From G965198795 sp965198795 (GTDB lineage: Bacteria > Pseudomonadota > Alphaproteobacteria > Rhodospirillales > Casp-alpha2), in assembly GCA_965198795.1 (NCBI GenBank), contig OZ240674.1:2356001-2420000 (forward strand): 64,000 bases of DNA, given 5' to 3'. The stretch's first letter is position 1. Each line of letters starts with the position of its first letter. A program made the translations under genes and the position numbers. Shown piece after piece: positions 26,213-34,463 of this stretch. The notes under the pieces were generated by a model, which worked only from the letters and a program-made list of their open reading frames with translations, had not been told where the DNA came from and did no database searches.

Positions 26213-26554
26213 ATGGAAACCGTTCTTCTCGTCATTCACCTTCTTCTGGCCATCGGGCTTATTGGCGTCATCCTGCTTCAAAAAAGCGAGGGCGGCGGCC
26301 TGGGAATTGGCGGATCGTCCTCTGGCGGCGGAATGGGCGGCTTGATGACCGGCCGGGCGACCGCAGACCTGTTGACGCGCACCACAGCCATTCTCGCGGC
26401 CTTGTTCATGGCGGTCAGCATGGCGCTTGCCGTGTTGGCGGCGCGTGACGGCGGCGGCCAAGGTTCGATTCTCGATCAATTGGATCAGCCGGGCCGGTCG
26501 ACGCCCGCCGTTCCCGCCCAGCCAGCGGAACCTTCCGCCCCCATCGCGAATTAG
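26213..26554 (+). CDS. secG: Preprotein translocase subunit SecG
   Basis: Small inner-membrane subunit of SecYEG. 113 residues from ATG 26213 (METVLLVIHLLL, the typical start). Two membrane helices flank the conserved LLQKSEGGGLGIGGSSSGGGMGG loop (read in parts), and the tail is Pro/Ala-rich. A terminator-like hairpin follows. tpiA-secG-pyrG is a common order. Confidence 0.94.
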   Translation: METVLLVIHLLLAIGLIGVILLQKSEGGGLGIGGSSSGGGMGGLMTGRATADLLTRTTAILAALFMAVSMALAVLAARDGGGQGSILDQLDQPGRSTPAVPAQPAEPSAPIAN

Positions 26555-26600
26555 GAACGGGCTGAATCTTCGATTTCCCCCGGGCCTGTTCCGACGAGAA

Positions 26601-26630
26601 AAAAAGGCGTCCGGAAAAGCGCCTCTTTTC
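26601..26630 (+). terminator. Probable terminator of secG
   Basis: AAAAAGGCG and CGCCTCTTTT pair around a 10-base loop with one mismatch, and a T run closes the stem. It lies 47 bases after secG and about 40 before pyrG. Confidence 0.65.
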
Positions 26631-26668
26631 TGTTGGGCGTGGTTCTCAATGTTGTATGGTGTCCGCCC

Positions 26669-28303
26669 ATGACGCGGTTTATTTTCATCACCGGCGGCGT
26701 GGTCTCTTCTCTTGGTAAAGGTCTCGCCTCGGCGGCCCTTGGCGCGCTGTTGCAAGCCAACGGTTACCGGGTTCGTTTGCGGAAGCTCGATCCCTACCTT
26801 AACGTCGATCCGGGAACCATGAGCCCCTATCAGCATGGAGAGGTCTATGTCACCGACGACGGGGCGGAGACGGACCTGGACCTTGGTCATTATGAACGGT
26901 TCACGGGCGTCGCGGCCCGCCAGACCGATAATGTGACCACCGGGCGCATCTATTCCGACGTGATCGCAAAAGAACGGCGCGGCCACTACCTGGGCGCGAC
27001 GATCCAGGTTATTCCCCACGTCACCGATGCGATTAAGGAGTTCGTCGTCAGCGATCTGACCGACGAGGATTTCGTGCTGTGCGAAATCGGCGGCACGGTC
27101 GGCGATATTGAGGGCCTGCCGTTCCTGGAAGCCATTCGTCAGTTGGGCAATGATTTGGGCCGGGCGAAATGCATGTATCTGCATTTGACATTGCTGCCCT
27201 ACATTCCGACGGCGGGCGAACTCAAGACCAAGCCGACTCAACACTCGGTGAAGGAACTGTTGTCCGTGGGGATTCAGCCCGACGCGCTTCTCTGCCGCGC
27301 AGAACGGGAAATTCCCGGCGGAGAGCGCCGCAAGATTGCGCAATTCTGCAACATTGCTCAAGAGGCGGTGATCGCCGCGCTTGACGTTCCCAGCATCTAT
27401 CAAGTGCCTATCAACTATCATCAAGAGGGCTTGGACGCCGCTGTTTACCGGCATTTCGGCATTGAGCACGGCCGCAGACCCCTGGACTTAAGCGGCTGGG
27501 AGCATGTGCGCGACCGGTCTCTTCATCCGGACGGCGAGGTCTTGATCGGGGTGGTCGGTAAATACACGGTCCTGCCGGACGCTTACAAGTCTCTGATCGA
27601 GGCCCTGAACCACGGGGGCATCGCCAATAACGTCAAGGTCAATATCAAGTGGATTGAGGCGGAAGAATTCGAAGACGCCGAGGACGCGGCGCAAATTCTA
27701 GAGAACGTTCACGGTATTTTGGTGCCGGGCGGTTTTGGCGCGCGCGGCGTCGAGGGCAAGATCAAGGCCGCCAACTTCGCCCGTGAGCGCGATGTGCCTT
27801 ATTTCGGCATTTGTTTCGGCATGCAGATGGCTGTGGTCGAAGCCAGCCGCAATCTGGCCGGCATCAAAGGCGCGGGATCAACGGAATTCGGTGAGGTGAG
27901 GGAACCGGTCGTCGGATTGCTGACCGAATGGACTCGTGGCAATCAGAAAGAAAAGCGTGAAGAGGGCGGCGATCTTGGAGGCACCATGCGTCTAGGCGCC
28001 TATCCGGCGGCCCTCAGAGATGGTTCGCGGGTGCGTGATATATACGGCGCCGCCGCAATCGCCGAACGCCACCGCCATCGCTACGAAGTCAACACGGGCT
28101 ATATGAAGCGCCTGGAAGAAGCGGGCATGACGTTCAGCGGTATGTCGCCCGACGGGCTCTTGCCGGAAATCGTTGAATTGAACGACCACCCGTGGTTCAT
28201 CGGGGTTCAGTTCCATCCGGAACTCAAGTCGCGGCCTTTTGAGCCGCACCCTTTGTTTACTTCCTTTATCGCGGCGGCCATTCAGCAGTCGCGGCTGGTT
28301 TGA
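26669..28303 (+). CDS. pyrG: CTP synthase
   Basis: Aminates UTP to CTP with glutamine and ATP. 544 residues from ATG 26669 (MTRFIFITGGVVSSLGKG, the family start). Synthetase half: SSLGKGLASA, DPYLNVDPGTMSPYQHGEV (read in parts), EIGGTVGDIE. Glutaminase half: nucleophile Cys in YFGICFGMQ near residue 380, and His/Glu in GVQFHPE near 515. kdsA begins 5 bases after its stop. Confidence 0.97.
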   Translation: MTRFIFITGGVVSSLGKGLASAALGALLQANGYRVRLRKLDPYLNVDPGTMSPYQHGEVYVTDDGAETDLDLGHYERFTGVAARQTDNVTTGRIYSDVIAKERRGHYLGATIQVIPHVTDAIKEFVVSDLTDEDFVLCEIGGTVGDIEGLPFLEAIRQLGNDLGRAKCMYLHLTLLPYIPTAGELKTKPTQHSVKELLSVGIQPDALLCRAEREIPGGERRKIAQFCNIAQEAVIAALDVPSIYQVPINYHQEGLDAAVYRHFGIEHGRRPLDLSGWEHVRDRSLHPDGEVLIGVVGKYTVLPDAYKSLIEALNHGGIANNVKVNIKWIEAEEFEDAEDAAQILENVHGILVPGGFGARGVEGKIKAANFARERDVPYFGICFGMQMAVVEASRNLAGIKGAGSTEFGEVREPVVGLLTEWTRGNQKEKREEGGDLGGTMRLGAYPAALRDGSRVRDIYGAAAIAERHRHRYEVNTGYMKRLEEAGMTFSGMSPDGLLPEIVELNDHPWFIGVQFHPELKSRPFEPHPLFTSFIAAAIQQSRLV

Positions 28304-28307
28304 TGAC

Positions 28308-29153
28308 ATGAGTGAACATCGCACCGTTGAAATTGGCGGCGTTAAGGTCGCCAACGATCGCAAGTTGGCGGTCTTCGCGGGTCCCTGCGCCATGGAGAGC
28401 CGTCAACACGCTCTTGACATGGCGGGCTCTATCAAAGAAATCGTGGACGAGTTCGGAATCGGTTTTGTCTATAAGTCCTCGTTCGATAAAGCAAACCGGA
28501 CCTCCGCCGGCTCCGAGCGGGGCGTCGGTTTGGACCAGGCGCTCGAAGTCTTCGCCGGGGTCAAAAAAGAAATCGGCGTGCCGGTTCTGACCGACGTTCA
28601 CGAGAAGGAGCAATGCGCGGTGGTGGCCGAGGTCGTGGATTTGCTCCAGATTCCGGCGTTTCTTTGCCGCCAGACAGACTTGCTGGTCGCGGCGGGCGGG
28701 ACGGGGAAACCGATCAACGTCAAAAAGGGCCAGTTCCTCGCCCCCTGGGATATGAAGAACGTCGTCGCCAAGATTGAGTCGACAGGCAACAAAAACGCCA
28801 TGGTCTGCGAGCGTGGCGCGTCATTTGGTTACAACACGCTGGTGACCGACTTCCGGGGCCTGCCCATTATGGCCAGGGACACGGGCTGCCCTGTCGTTTT
28901 CGATGCGACGCACAGCGTTCAGCAGCCGGGAGGTCAAGGCGGCGCGTCGGGCGGCCAACGGGAATTCGCGCCTATTTTGGCTCGCGCCGCTGTTTCCATC
29001 GGCGTCGCGGCTGTCTTTATGGAAACCCACCAGGATCCGGACAATGCGCCGTCCGATGGTCCCAACATGATCCCGCTCGCCCAATTACACGGAGTGCTAG
29101 AGAACCTGGCGGCGTTTGACGATCTCGCAAAAAGCCGTCCGGTCTTCATTTAA
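28308..29153 (+). CDS. kdsA: 3-deoxy-8-phosphooctulonate synthase
   Basis: Condenses PEP and arabinose 5-phosphate to KDO-8-phosphate for the LPS core. 281 residues. Motifs: FAGPCAMES at the N-terminus, SSFDKANRTS, LTDVHE, PAFLCRQTDL, KKGQFLAPWDM, FDATHSVQQPGG, METHQDPD. The Cys in GPCAMES is the metal-ligand position of the metal-dependent class (Aquifex type); the metal-free E. coli type has Asn there. It lies 5 bases after pyrG. Confidence 0.96.
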   Translation: MSEHRTVEIGGVKVANDRKLAVFAGPCAMESRQHALDMAGSIKEIVDEFGIGFVYKSSFDKANRTSAGSERGVGLDQALEVFAGVKKEIGVPVLTDVHEKEQCAVVAEVVDLLQIPAFLCRQTDLLVAAGGTGKPINVKKGQFLAPWDMKNVVAKIESTGNKNAMVCERGASFGYNTLVTDFRGLPIMARDTGCPVVFDATHSVQQPGGQGGASGGQREFAPILARAAVSIGVAAVFMETHQDPDNAPSDGPNMIPLAQLHGVLENLAAFDDLAKSRPVFI

Positions 29154-29163
29154 GGAGAGCGCC

Positions 29164-29190
29164 GCCCCGGAGAAAGCCGGGGCTTCTCTC
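29164..29190 (+). terminator. Probable terminator of kdsA
   Basis: A 7-bp stem GCCCCGG/CCGGGGC with a 6-base loop, then TTCTCTC. It begins 11 bases after the kdsA stop. The T run is weak. Confidence 0.55.
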
Positions 29191-29196
29191 AAACCT

Positions 29197-29222
29197 TGGA
29201 CTCCCGCTTTCGCGGGAATGAC
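29197..29222. repeat. Short REP-like dyad, CCCGC-TTTC-GCGGG
   Basis: TCCCGC-TTTC-GCGGGA (29202-29217) followed by ATGAC, between kdsA and eno. Such CCCGC...GCGGGAATGAC dyads are widely dispersed in proteobacterial genomes. A looser relative ending GGCGGGAATGACG lies at 50308-50367. Confidence 0.5.
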
Positions 29223-29283
29223 AAAACACTTAAAAACACACGTCTTTCACACCCAAATTTCGTACCCAAACCGGAGCGCCGCC

Positions 29284-30561
29284 ATGACCGCCATTATCGA
29301 CATCTTCGCCCGTCAAATCCTCGACAGCCGGGGCAATCCGACGGTGGAGGTGGACGTCACCTTGGAAACCGGTGCGACCGGGCGGGCCGCGGCGCCCTCC
29401 GGCGCATCCACCGGCGCCCATGAAGCGGTGGAGTCGCGCGATGGCGATAAGAGCCGTTACCTGGGTAAAAGCGTCGAAAAAGCCCTGGAAGCCGTGAACG
29501 GCGAACTGTTCGATGCGCTGTCCGGTATGGACGCTGAAGATCAGCTTCATATCGATCAAACGATGATTGAGCTGGACGGCACGCTCAACAAGGGGCGCAT
29601 GGGCGCAAACGCCTTGCTGGGCGTTTCGTTGGCGACGGCGAAGGCCGCGGCGGAGGAAGCGGGCCTGCCGCTTTACCGCTATATCGGCGGCGTCCACGCC
29701 CACGAACTGCCATGCCCGATGATGAACATCATTAACGGCGGGGTCCATGCGGACAATCCCATCGATTTTCAGGAGTTCATGATCATGCCCGTCGGCGCGG
29801 CGACGTTCTCTGAAGGGTTGCGCGCCGGGGCCGAAACATTCCATCACCTGAAAAAGGCGCTTTCGGACGCGGGCCATGCGACGAACGTCGGTGATGAAGG
29901 CGGTTTCGCGCCCAACGTCTCCGGCACGGAAGAAGCACTGGGCTTTATCATGAAAGCCATCGAGGCGGCGGGCTATAAACCGGGCGAGGATATCGTGCTC
30001 GCGCTCGATTCCGCATCGACCGAGTTCTTCAAGAACGGCGTTTACGACATGGAAGGCGAAGGCAAGAAGCTCGACGCCGCCGGGATGATCGCGCTCTATG
30101 AAGACCTGATCGGCCGCTATCCCATCAAATCCATCGAGGACGCCCTGGCGGAAGACGACTGGGACGGCTGGAAGGCGCTGACCAGCGCCATCGGCGGCGA
30201 GTGCCAACTCGTTGGCGATGATCTGTTCGTGACCAACCCCATTCGTCTGGCTGACGGGATTGAGAAGGGGGCCGCAAACTCGATTTTGATCAAGGTGAAC
30301 CAGATCGGCACCTTGAGCGAGACATTGCGCGCCATCGAGATGGCCCACAAGGCTGGCTACACAAATGTTATTTCCCATCGTTCCGGCGAGACGGAAGACG
30401 CAACGATCGCCGATATCTCGGTTGCGGCCAACGCCGGTCAGATCAAGGCGGGGTCGCCCAGCCGTTCGGACAGGCTTGCGAAATATAATCAACTGCTCCG
30501 CATCGAAGAGCGGTTGGGTCCTGTTGCGGAGTATGCGGGATCGCGACTTTTTAATAAATAA
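29284..30561 (+). CDS. eno: Enolase
   Basis: Interconverts 2-phosphoglycerate and PEP. 425 residues from ATG 29284 (MTAIIDIFARQILDSRGNPTV, read in parts). Motifs: APSGASTG, GDEGGFAP (catalytic Glu), the metal Asp/Glu positions in LALDSAS, SIEDALAEDD and LVGDDLFVTN, the catalytic Lys in LIKVNQIG, and SHRSGETED. It precedes the ftsB-like gene and the pdh cluster, a common alphaproteobacterial order. Confidence 0.97.
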   Translation: MTAIIDIFARQILDSRGNPTVEVDVTLETGATGRAAAPSGASTGAHEAVESRDGDKSRYLGKSVEKALEAVNGELFDALSGMDAEDQLHIDQTMIELDGTLNKGRMGANALLGVSLATAKAAAEEAGLPLYRYIGGVHAHELPCPMMNIINGGVHADNPIDFQEFMIMPVGAATFSEGLRAGAETFHHLKKALSDAGHATNVGDEGGFAPNVSGTEEALGFIMKAIEAAGYKPGEDIVLALDSASTEFFKNGVYDMEGEGKKLDAAGMIALYEDLIGRYPIKSIEDALAEDDWDGWKALTSAIGGECQLVGDDLFVTNPIRLADGIEKGAANSILIKVNQIGTLSETLRAIEMAHKAGYTNVISHRSGETEDATIADISVAANAGQIKAGSPSRSDRLAKYNQLLRIEERLGPVAEYAGSRLFNK

Positions 30562-30662
30562 TATCAACATCTTAAAAGGTATTGACTCGCTTGATCTGAG
30601 TGATTCGTAATCAGGCGTTAACTGTTATTCGTTAGCTTTTCATCAGCGATTCGCGGGGTCTG

Positions 30663-31016
30663 ATGGCCTCTATGGGGAAGATGGGAAGTATGACGACGAC
30701 TATGGGATCCAGGCAAAAGCGCCCGCGCCGTTTGATCGGACCTCTGGCGGGCGGTCTGGTCGTAGCTTATTTCGCCTATCACGCTTTGCACGGAGAACGC
30801 GGTCTGTTCGCCTATCTGCGGCTGAGCGAGCGGGTGGCGGTCTCAACCGCCCACGCGGAAAAAATCCGGATCAAGAGAAATGCCTGGGAGCGCCGTGTCC
30901 GCGCCTTGAGCGGCGCCGCGCTCGACCTCGACATGCTGGAAGAACGTGTGCGCGTGATGCTCAACATGGGTCATCAGCGTGACCGGGTAATTTTGGTTCA
31001 GACGGAAGCTGAATAG
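30663..31016 (+). CDS. FtsB/DivIC-family septum formation initiator
   Basis: 117 residues. A basic N-terminus is followed by one membrane helix (LIGPLAGGLVVAYFAYHAL, residues ~23-41), then a short coiled-coil region and the C-terminal RVMLNMGHQRDRVIL, which matches the small alphaproteobacterial FtsB-like proteins between eno and pdhA. FtsB joins FtsL and FtsQ in activating septal wall synthesis. Several in-frame ATGs (30663, 30675, 30690 and others) make the start uncertain. Upstream 30562-30662 is AT-rich with three GANTC sites. Confidence 0.8.
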   Translation: MASMGKMGSMTTTMGSRQKRPRRLIGPLAGGLVVAYFAYHALHGERGLFAYLRLSERVAVSTAHAEKIRIKRNAWERRVRALSGAALDLDMLEERVRVMLNMGHQRDRVILVQTEAE

Positions 31017-31027
31017 GGAGAGGAGTC

Positions 31028-31459
31028 GTGGCTGATTTATCGACGGAAAAGCAGGTCTGCGTCGCCGCCGAGGTCGTTCCCAACCGGGACAAGGCTGGAC
31101 AGCCGTTGCGGTTTTCAGGGATTATGATCGAGGAACTGATCTCAATCGCCCCCGGTCTCAATGGATTCCTGGGACTCAAAACACACTGGGATGAAGATGG
31201 CGGCAGCCGAACCGTTTGCTTGTGGTCTGATCGGGACGCGGTGTGGGGCTGGCGGCATGAGGGGCAGTCGCGCATCGCCAAACTCATGCGCGGCGTCTCC
31301 ATCGAGCAGGCATGTTCCTTTAATGTGACGGACATGAAACGAGGCTTCCCGGCGCCGGTCGCGGAAACTTTGAGTGGCGGATCCTTCCAAATCATTCCGG
31401 TTCTTCTGATCCCCGTTCTGTTCCAGGTCGCTGGAGCGGCCCATGTCTTCGCGGGTTGA
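31028..31459 (+). CDS. Small protein, possible ABM-like (dimeric alpha/beta barrel) fold
   Basis: 143 residues from GTG 31028, preceded by GGGAGAGGAG. The segment PGLNGFLGLKTHWDED ... TVCLWSDRDAVWGWRHE resembles the antibiotic-biosynthesis-monooxygenase/Dabb type, where a Trp/Ser-rich strand precedes a helix. The C-terminus is hydrophobic (IIPVLLIPVLFQVAG). No function can be named. It sits between the ftsB-like gene and pdhA and overlaps the next small ORF by 17 bases. Confidence 0.55.
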   Translation: MADLSTEKQVCVAAEVVPNRDKAGQPLRFSGIMIEELISIAPGLNGFLGLKTHWDEDGGSRTVCLWSDRDAVWGWRHEGQSRIAKLMRGVSIEQACSFNVTDMKRGFPAPVAETLSGGSFQIIPVLLIPVLFQVAGAAHVFAG

Positions 31460-31667
31460 GACTGGGCGGGGTCTGGTTTACACAGCCGTGTTCCACACTA
31501 TAACCGGCGGCGCCTTGACCCAGGAGGTTCGGGCGTCCGGATTAACCACATTGGCCGCTCTGGCCGGGGAGAATGCCGGCTATCCCGGCTACACGGTCGA
31601 ACAGAGTTCGTTGGGCCGGGGATACGCCGTCACGCACCGGTCGGAGATTCAAGCCATCAGACATTGA
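31443..31667 (+). CDS. Small ABM-like protein, probably truncated by an opal codon
   Basis: 74 residues from ATG 31443. The end, GYPGYTVEQSSLGRGYAVTHRSEIQAIRH then TGA (read in parts), resembles an ABM domain just before its usual AIxxW. After the TGA at 31665-31667 the same frame stays open to 31793 and reads KRSAALLLDPRYRLSG, which would continue the domain if TGA replaced TGG. It may therefore be a recent pseudogene. 31794-32026 holds no gene but contains the dyad at 31828-31862. Confidence 0.5.
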   Translation: MSSRVETGRGLVYTAVFHTITGGALTQEVRASGLTTLAALAGENAGYPGYTVEQSSLGRGYAVTHRSEIQAIRH

Positions 31668-31827
31668 AAACGGTCGGCCGCCCTCTTGCTTGACCCCCGT
31701 TATCGGCTTTCCGGCACGTTTGGCGAGGAAGGGCCGCGGCTCCGGGGCGAGCGGGGCGCGGGTGGCCAAACTCCCATGGAGCACACCGCGTGATATTTCA
31801 TTCTTGGCGGGTCTCTGGTCCTAAAAA

Positions 31828-31862
31828 CCCATAAATTAACTCAAAATGAGTTGATTTATGGG
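31828..31862. promoter_or_regulatory. Long AT-rich dyad upstream of pdhA
   Basis: CCCATAAATTAACTC and GAGTTGATTTATGGG form 15-base arms (14 paired) around AAAAT. It is 165 bases before pdhA. Read leftwards the stem is followed by TTTTTAGG, so it could be a minus-strand terminator; it could also be an operator of the pdh operon. Confidence 0.5.
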
Positions 31863-32026
31863 CGCTTCTTCTTGCGTCCGCTTGCAAGCCTACCCCTTGT
31901 CGATTACCTTCCCGGCATTGTTCGGCCCCTTGACGCAGTCCGTTGATCGACCGATGGCCGTTTTGAGGGCTCTTTTCCTGCCGGACGCGTCTGTCCGGCC
32001 CGGCCACTTAGTCAAGGGGAAAGCCG

Positions 32027-33067
32027 ATGGCTCGCGCCGCCAAACCCACACCATTGAAAACACCCGCGAAGCGTGCCTCGAAAGCGCCCGCAAAAGCGCC
32101 TGCGGCGAATGCGGAAGAACTTCTCGCTTATTACCGAAGCATGCTGAACATTCGGCGCTTCGAGGAAAAAGCCGGCCAGCTTTACGGCATGGGGCTGATC
32201 GGGGGCTTCTGTCACCTTTATATCGGCCAGGAGGCCGTCGTCGTCGGCATGATGGCGGCGGCGGAAAGACAAGACACCGTGATCACGTCCTATCGCGATC
32301 ACGGTCACATGCTGGCCTGCGGCATGGATCCGAAAGGGGTTATGGCTGAACTGACGGGCCGCATCGGCGGCTATTCCAAGGGCAAGGGCGGCTCCATGCA
32401 CATGTTCAGCAGAGAAAAAGGTTTCTTCGGCGGCCACGGCATTGTCGGCGCCCAGGTGCCGCTGGGCACGGGGCTGGCCTTCGCCCACAAATACAAGAAA
32501 GACAAGGGCGTCTGTATGGCCTACTGCGGCGACGGCGCGATCAACCAGGGTCAGGTCTATGAGGCGTTCAACATGGCGGCCCTCTGGAAGCTGCCGGTCG
32601 TCTATGTGATCGAGAATAATAAGTACGGCATGGGGACGGCCGTTGAGCGGGTCGCCGCGACGACGAATTTGTACGAACGCGGCATGGCTCACGGCATTCC
32701 GGGCGAACCTGTGGACGGTATGGACGTTCTGGCCGTCAAAGAGGCCGCCGCCAGGGCGCTGAAGCACTGCCGGTCCGGCAAGGGACCTTACATTCTGGAG
32801 ATGAAGACGTATCGCTATCGCGGTCATTCCATGTCCGATCCGGCCAAATACCGGACGAAGGAGGAAGTCCAGAAAATGCGCAAAGAGCACGACCCCATCG
32901 ATAGTCTGGCCGCCAGGCTGCTGGACGGCGGCATGGCTGTGGAAGACGATCTGAAGGCCATCGATAAAAAGGTCAAAGCCATCGTCAACGAGGCGGCTGA
33001 ATTCGCCCAAACGTCGCCGCAGCCGGACGAGTCGGAACTTTGGACCGACATTCTGATCGACGCCTGA
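32027..33067 (+). CDS. pdhA: Pyruvate dehydrogenase E1 alpha subunit
   Basis: Thiamine diphosphate-dependent decarboxylation of pyruvate, as an alpha2beta2 E1 with PdhB. 346 residues; a basic Lys/Ala-rich N-terminus of ~28 residues precedes the family core MLNIRRFEEKAGQLYGMGLIGGF (read in parts). TDP-binding GDGAINQGQVYEAFNMAALW to ENN is near residues 168-200. The phosphorylation-loop region YRGHSMSDP is near 270. First gene of a pdhA-pdhB-pdhC-lpd cluster. Confidence 0.97.
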   Translation: MARAAKPTPLKTPAKRASKAPAKAPAANAEELLAYYRSMLNIRRFEEKAGQLYGMGLIGGFCHLYIGQEAVVVGMMAAAERQDTVITSYRDHGHMLACGMDPKGVMAELTGRIGGYSKGKGGSMHMFSREKGFFGGHGIVGAQVPLGTGLAFAHKYKKDKGVCMAYCGDGAINQGQVYEAFNMAALWKLPVVYVIENNKYGMGTAVERVAATTNLYERGMAHGIPGEPVDGMDVLAVKEAAARALKHCRSGKGPYILEMKTYRYRGHSMSDPAKYRTKEEVQKMRKEHDPIDSLAARLLDGGMAVEDDLKAIDKKVKAIVNEAAEFAQTSPQPDESELWTDILIDA

Positions 33068-33094
33068 ACGAAGCGCCAAAAGGAGACATATCGG

Positions 33095-34438
33095 ATGGCA
33101 ACTCAAGTTCTGATGCCGGCGCTGTCGCCGACCATGACGGAAGGAAAAATCGCTAAATGGCTGAAGGCCGAAGGGGATGCGGTGGAAAGCGGCGACGTTC
33201 TCTGTGAAATCGAGACGGACAAGGCGACCATGGAAGTGGAAGCCGCGGACGAGGGCGTCCTGGGCAAAATCCTGGTGGCTGGCGGAACGGACAATGTGGC
33301 GGTGAACACGCCCATCGCCGTTTTAGTGGAAGAAGGCGAAAGCGCCGATGACGCGGCCGTCCCGGCGCCCGCGCCCGCTCCAGCCGCGGAAGCGCCGGTT
33401 TCCGCTCCGGCTCCGGCGCCCGCCCTCGCGCCCGCGGAGCCGGACTACGCCGGTCCCATGAAGGCCATGACCGTTCGCGAAGCCTTGAATTCGGCTATAG
33501 CCGAGGAAATGCGCCGCGACAAGGAAGTCTATCTGATGGGCGAGGAGGTCGCCGAATACCAGGGCGCCTATAAGATATCCCAAGGCTTGTTAGCCGAATT
33601 TGGCGACAAGCGGGTGATCGACACCCCGATTACCGAGCATGGCTTCGCCGGTCTGGCGGTCGGTTCGGCGTTCCTGGGCCTCAAGCCCATCGTCGAGTTC
33701 ATGACCTTCAACTTCGCCATGCAGGCCATTGACCAGATCATCAATTCGGCGGCTAAGACGCTTTATATGTCAGGCGGTCAGATGGGCTGTCCCATCGTGT
33801 TCCGGGGGCCGAACGGGGCCGCCGCGCGCGTGGCGGCTCAGCACTCTCAATGTTACGCGTCTTGGTACGCCAACTGTCCGGGCCTTAAGGTGGTTTCGCC
33901 TTGGAACTCCACCGACGCCAAGGGTCTGATGAAGGCTGCGGTTCGCGACCCGAACCCGGTCATCGTTCTTGAGAACGAAATCCTTTACGGCCAAACCTTC
34001 GATGCGCCGGACACGGATGACTTCGTGCTTCCCATCGGCAAGGCGAAAATCGAACGTCCGGGCAAGGACGTCACTTTGGTGGCCTACTCCATCGCCGTCG
34101 GCGTCTGCATGGACGCGGCGGAGGAACTGGCCAGGGAAGGCGTTGACGCGGAAGTCGTCAACATGCGCTCCATCCGGCCCATCGACATTGAGACCATCAT
34201 TGAGTCGGTGAGGAAAACCAACCGCGTCGTCTCGGTTGGCGAGGGCTGGCCGACCTGCGGTGTGGGCGCGGAAGTGGCCCAGCTGGTTTGCGAACATGCG
34301 TTTGATTATCTGGACGCGCCGCCTGCGCGGGTGGCCGGCTTGGACGTTCCCATGCCGTACGCCGCCAATCTGGAAGCCCTGTCGCTGCCCAAGCCCCATA
34401 ACGTCGTCGAGGCGGCCAAGGCCGCTCTCTACGTCTAA
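33095..34438 (+). CDS. pdhB: Pyruvate dehydrogenase E1 beta subunit with N-terminal lipoyl domain
   Basis: 447 residues. Residues 1-77 are a lipoyl domain with the modified Lys in EIETDKATMEVEA near residue 43, followed by an Ala/Pro linker (PAPAPAPAAEAPVSAP). From about residue 125 it is the E1 beta core: REALNSAIAEEM, LMGEEVAEYQGAYK, ITEHGFAGLAVGSA, FRGPNGAAARVAAQHSQ. A lipoyl domain on E1 beta is characteristic of alphaproteobacteria. Preceded by AAAGGAG. Confidence 0.97.
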   Translation: MATQVLMPALSPTMTEGKIAKWLKAEGDAVESGDVLCEIETDKATMEVEAADEGVLGKILVAGGTDNVAVNTPIAVLVEEGESADDAAVPAPAPAPAAEAPVSAPAPAPALAPAEPDYAGPMKAMTVREALNSAIAEEMRRDKEVYLMGEEVAEYQGAYKISQGLLAEFGDKRVIDTPITEHGFAGLAVGSAFLGLKPIVEFMTFNFAMQAIDQIINSAAKTLYMSGGQMGCPIVFRGPNGAAARVAAQHSQCYASWYANCPGLKVVSPWNSTDAKGLMKAAVRDPNPVIVLENEILYGQTFDAPDTDDFVLPIGKAKIERPGKDVTLVAYSIAVGVCMDAAEELAREGVDAEVVNMRSIRPIDIETIIESVRKTNRVVSVGEGWPTCGVGAEVAQLVCEHAFDYLDAPPARVAGLDVPMPYAANLEALSLPKPHNVVEAAKAALYV

Positions 34439-34463
34439 GCCGGTCCATAAGGAGGTTTAGGTT

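Noticed and set aside
26177..27469. 430-codon minus-strand open frame across secG and pyrG
   Set aside because: Covers two well-supported genes on the other strand and shows no motifs.
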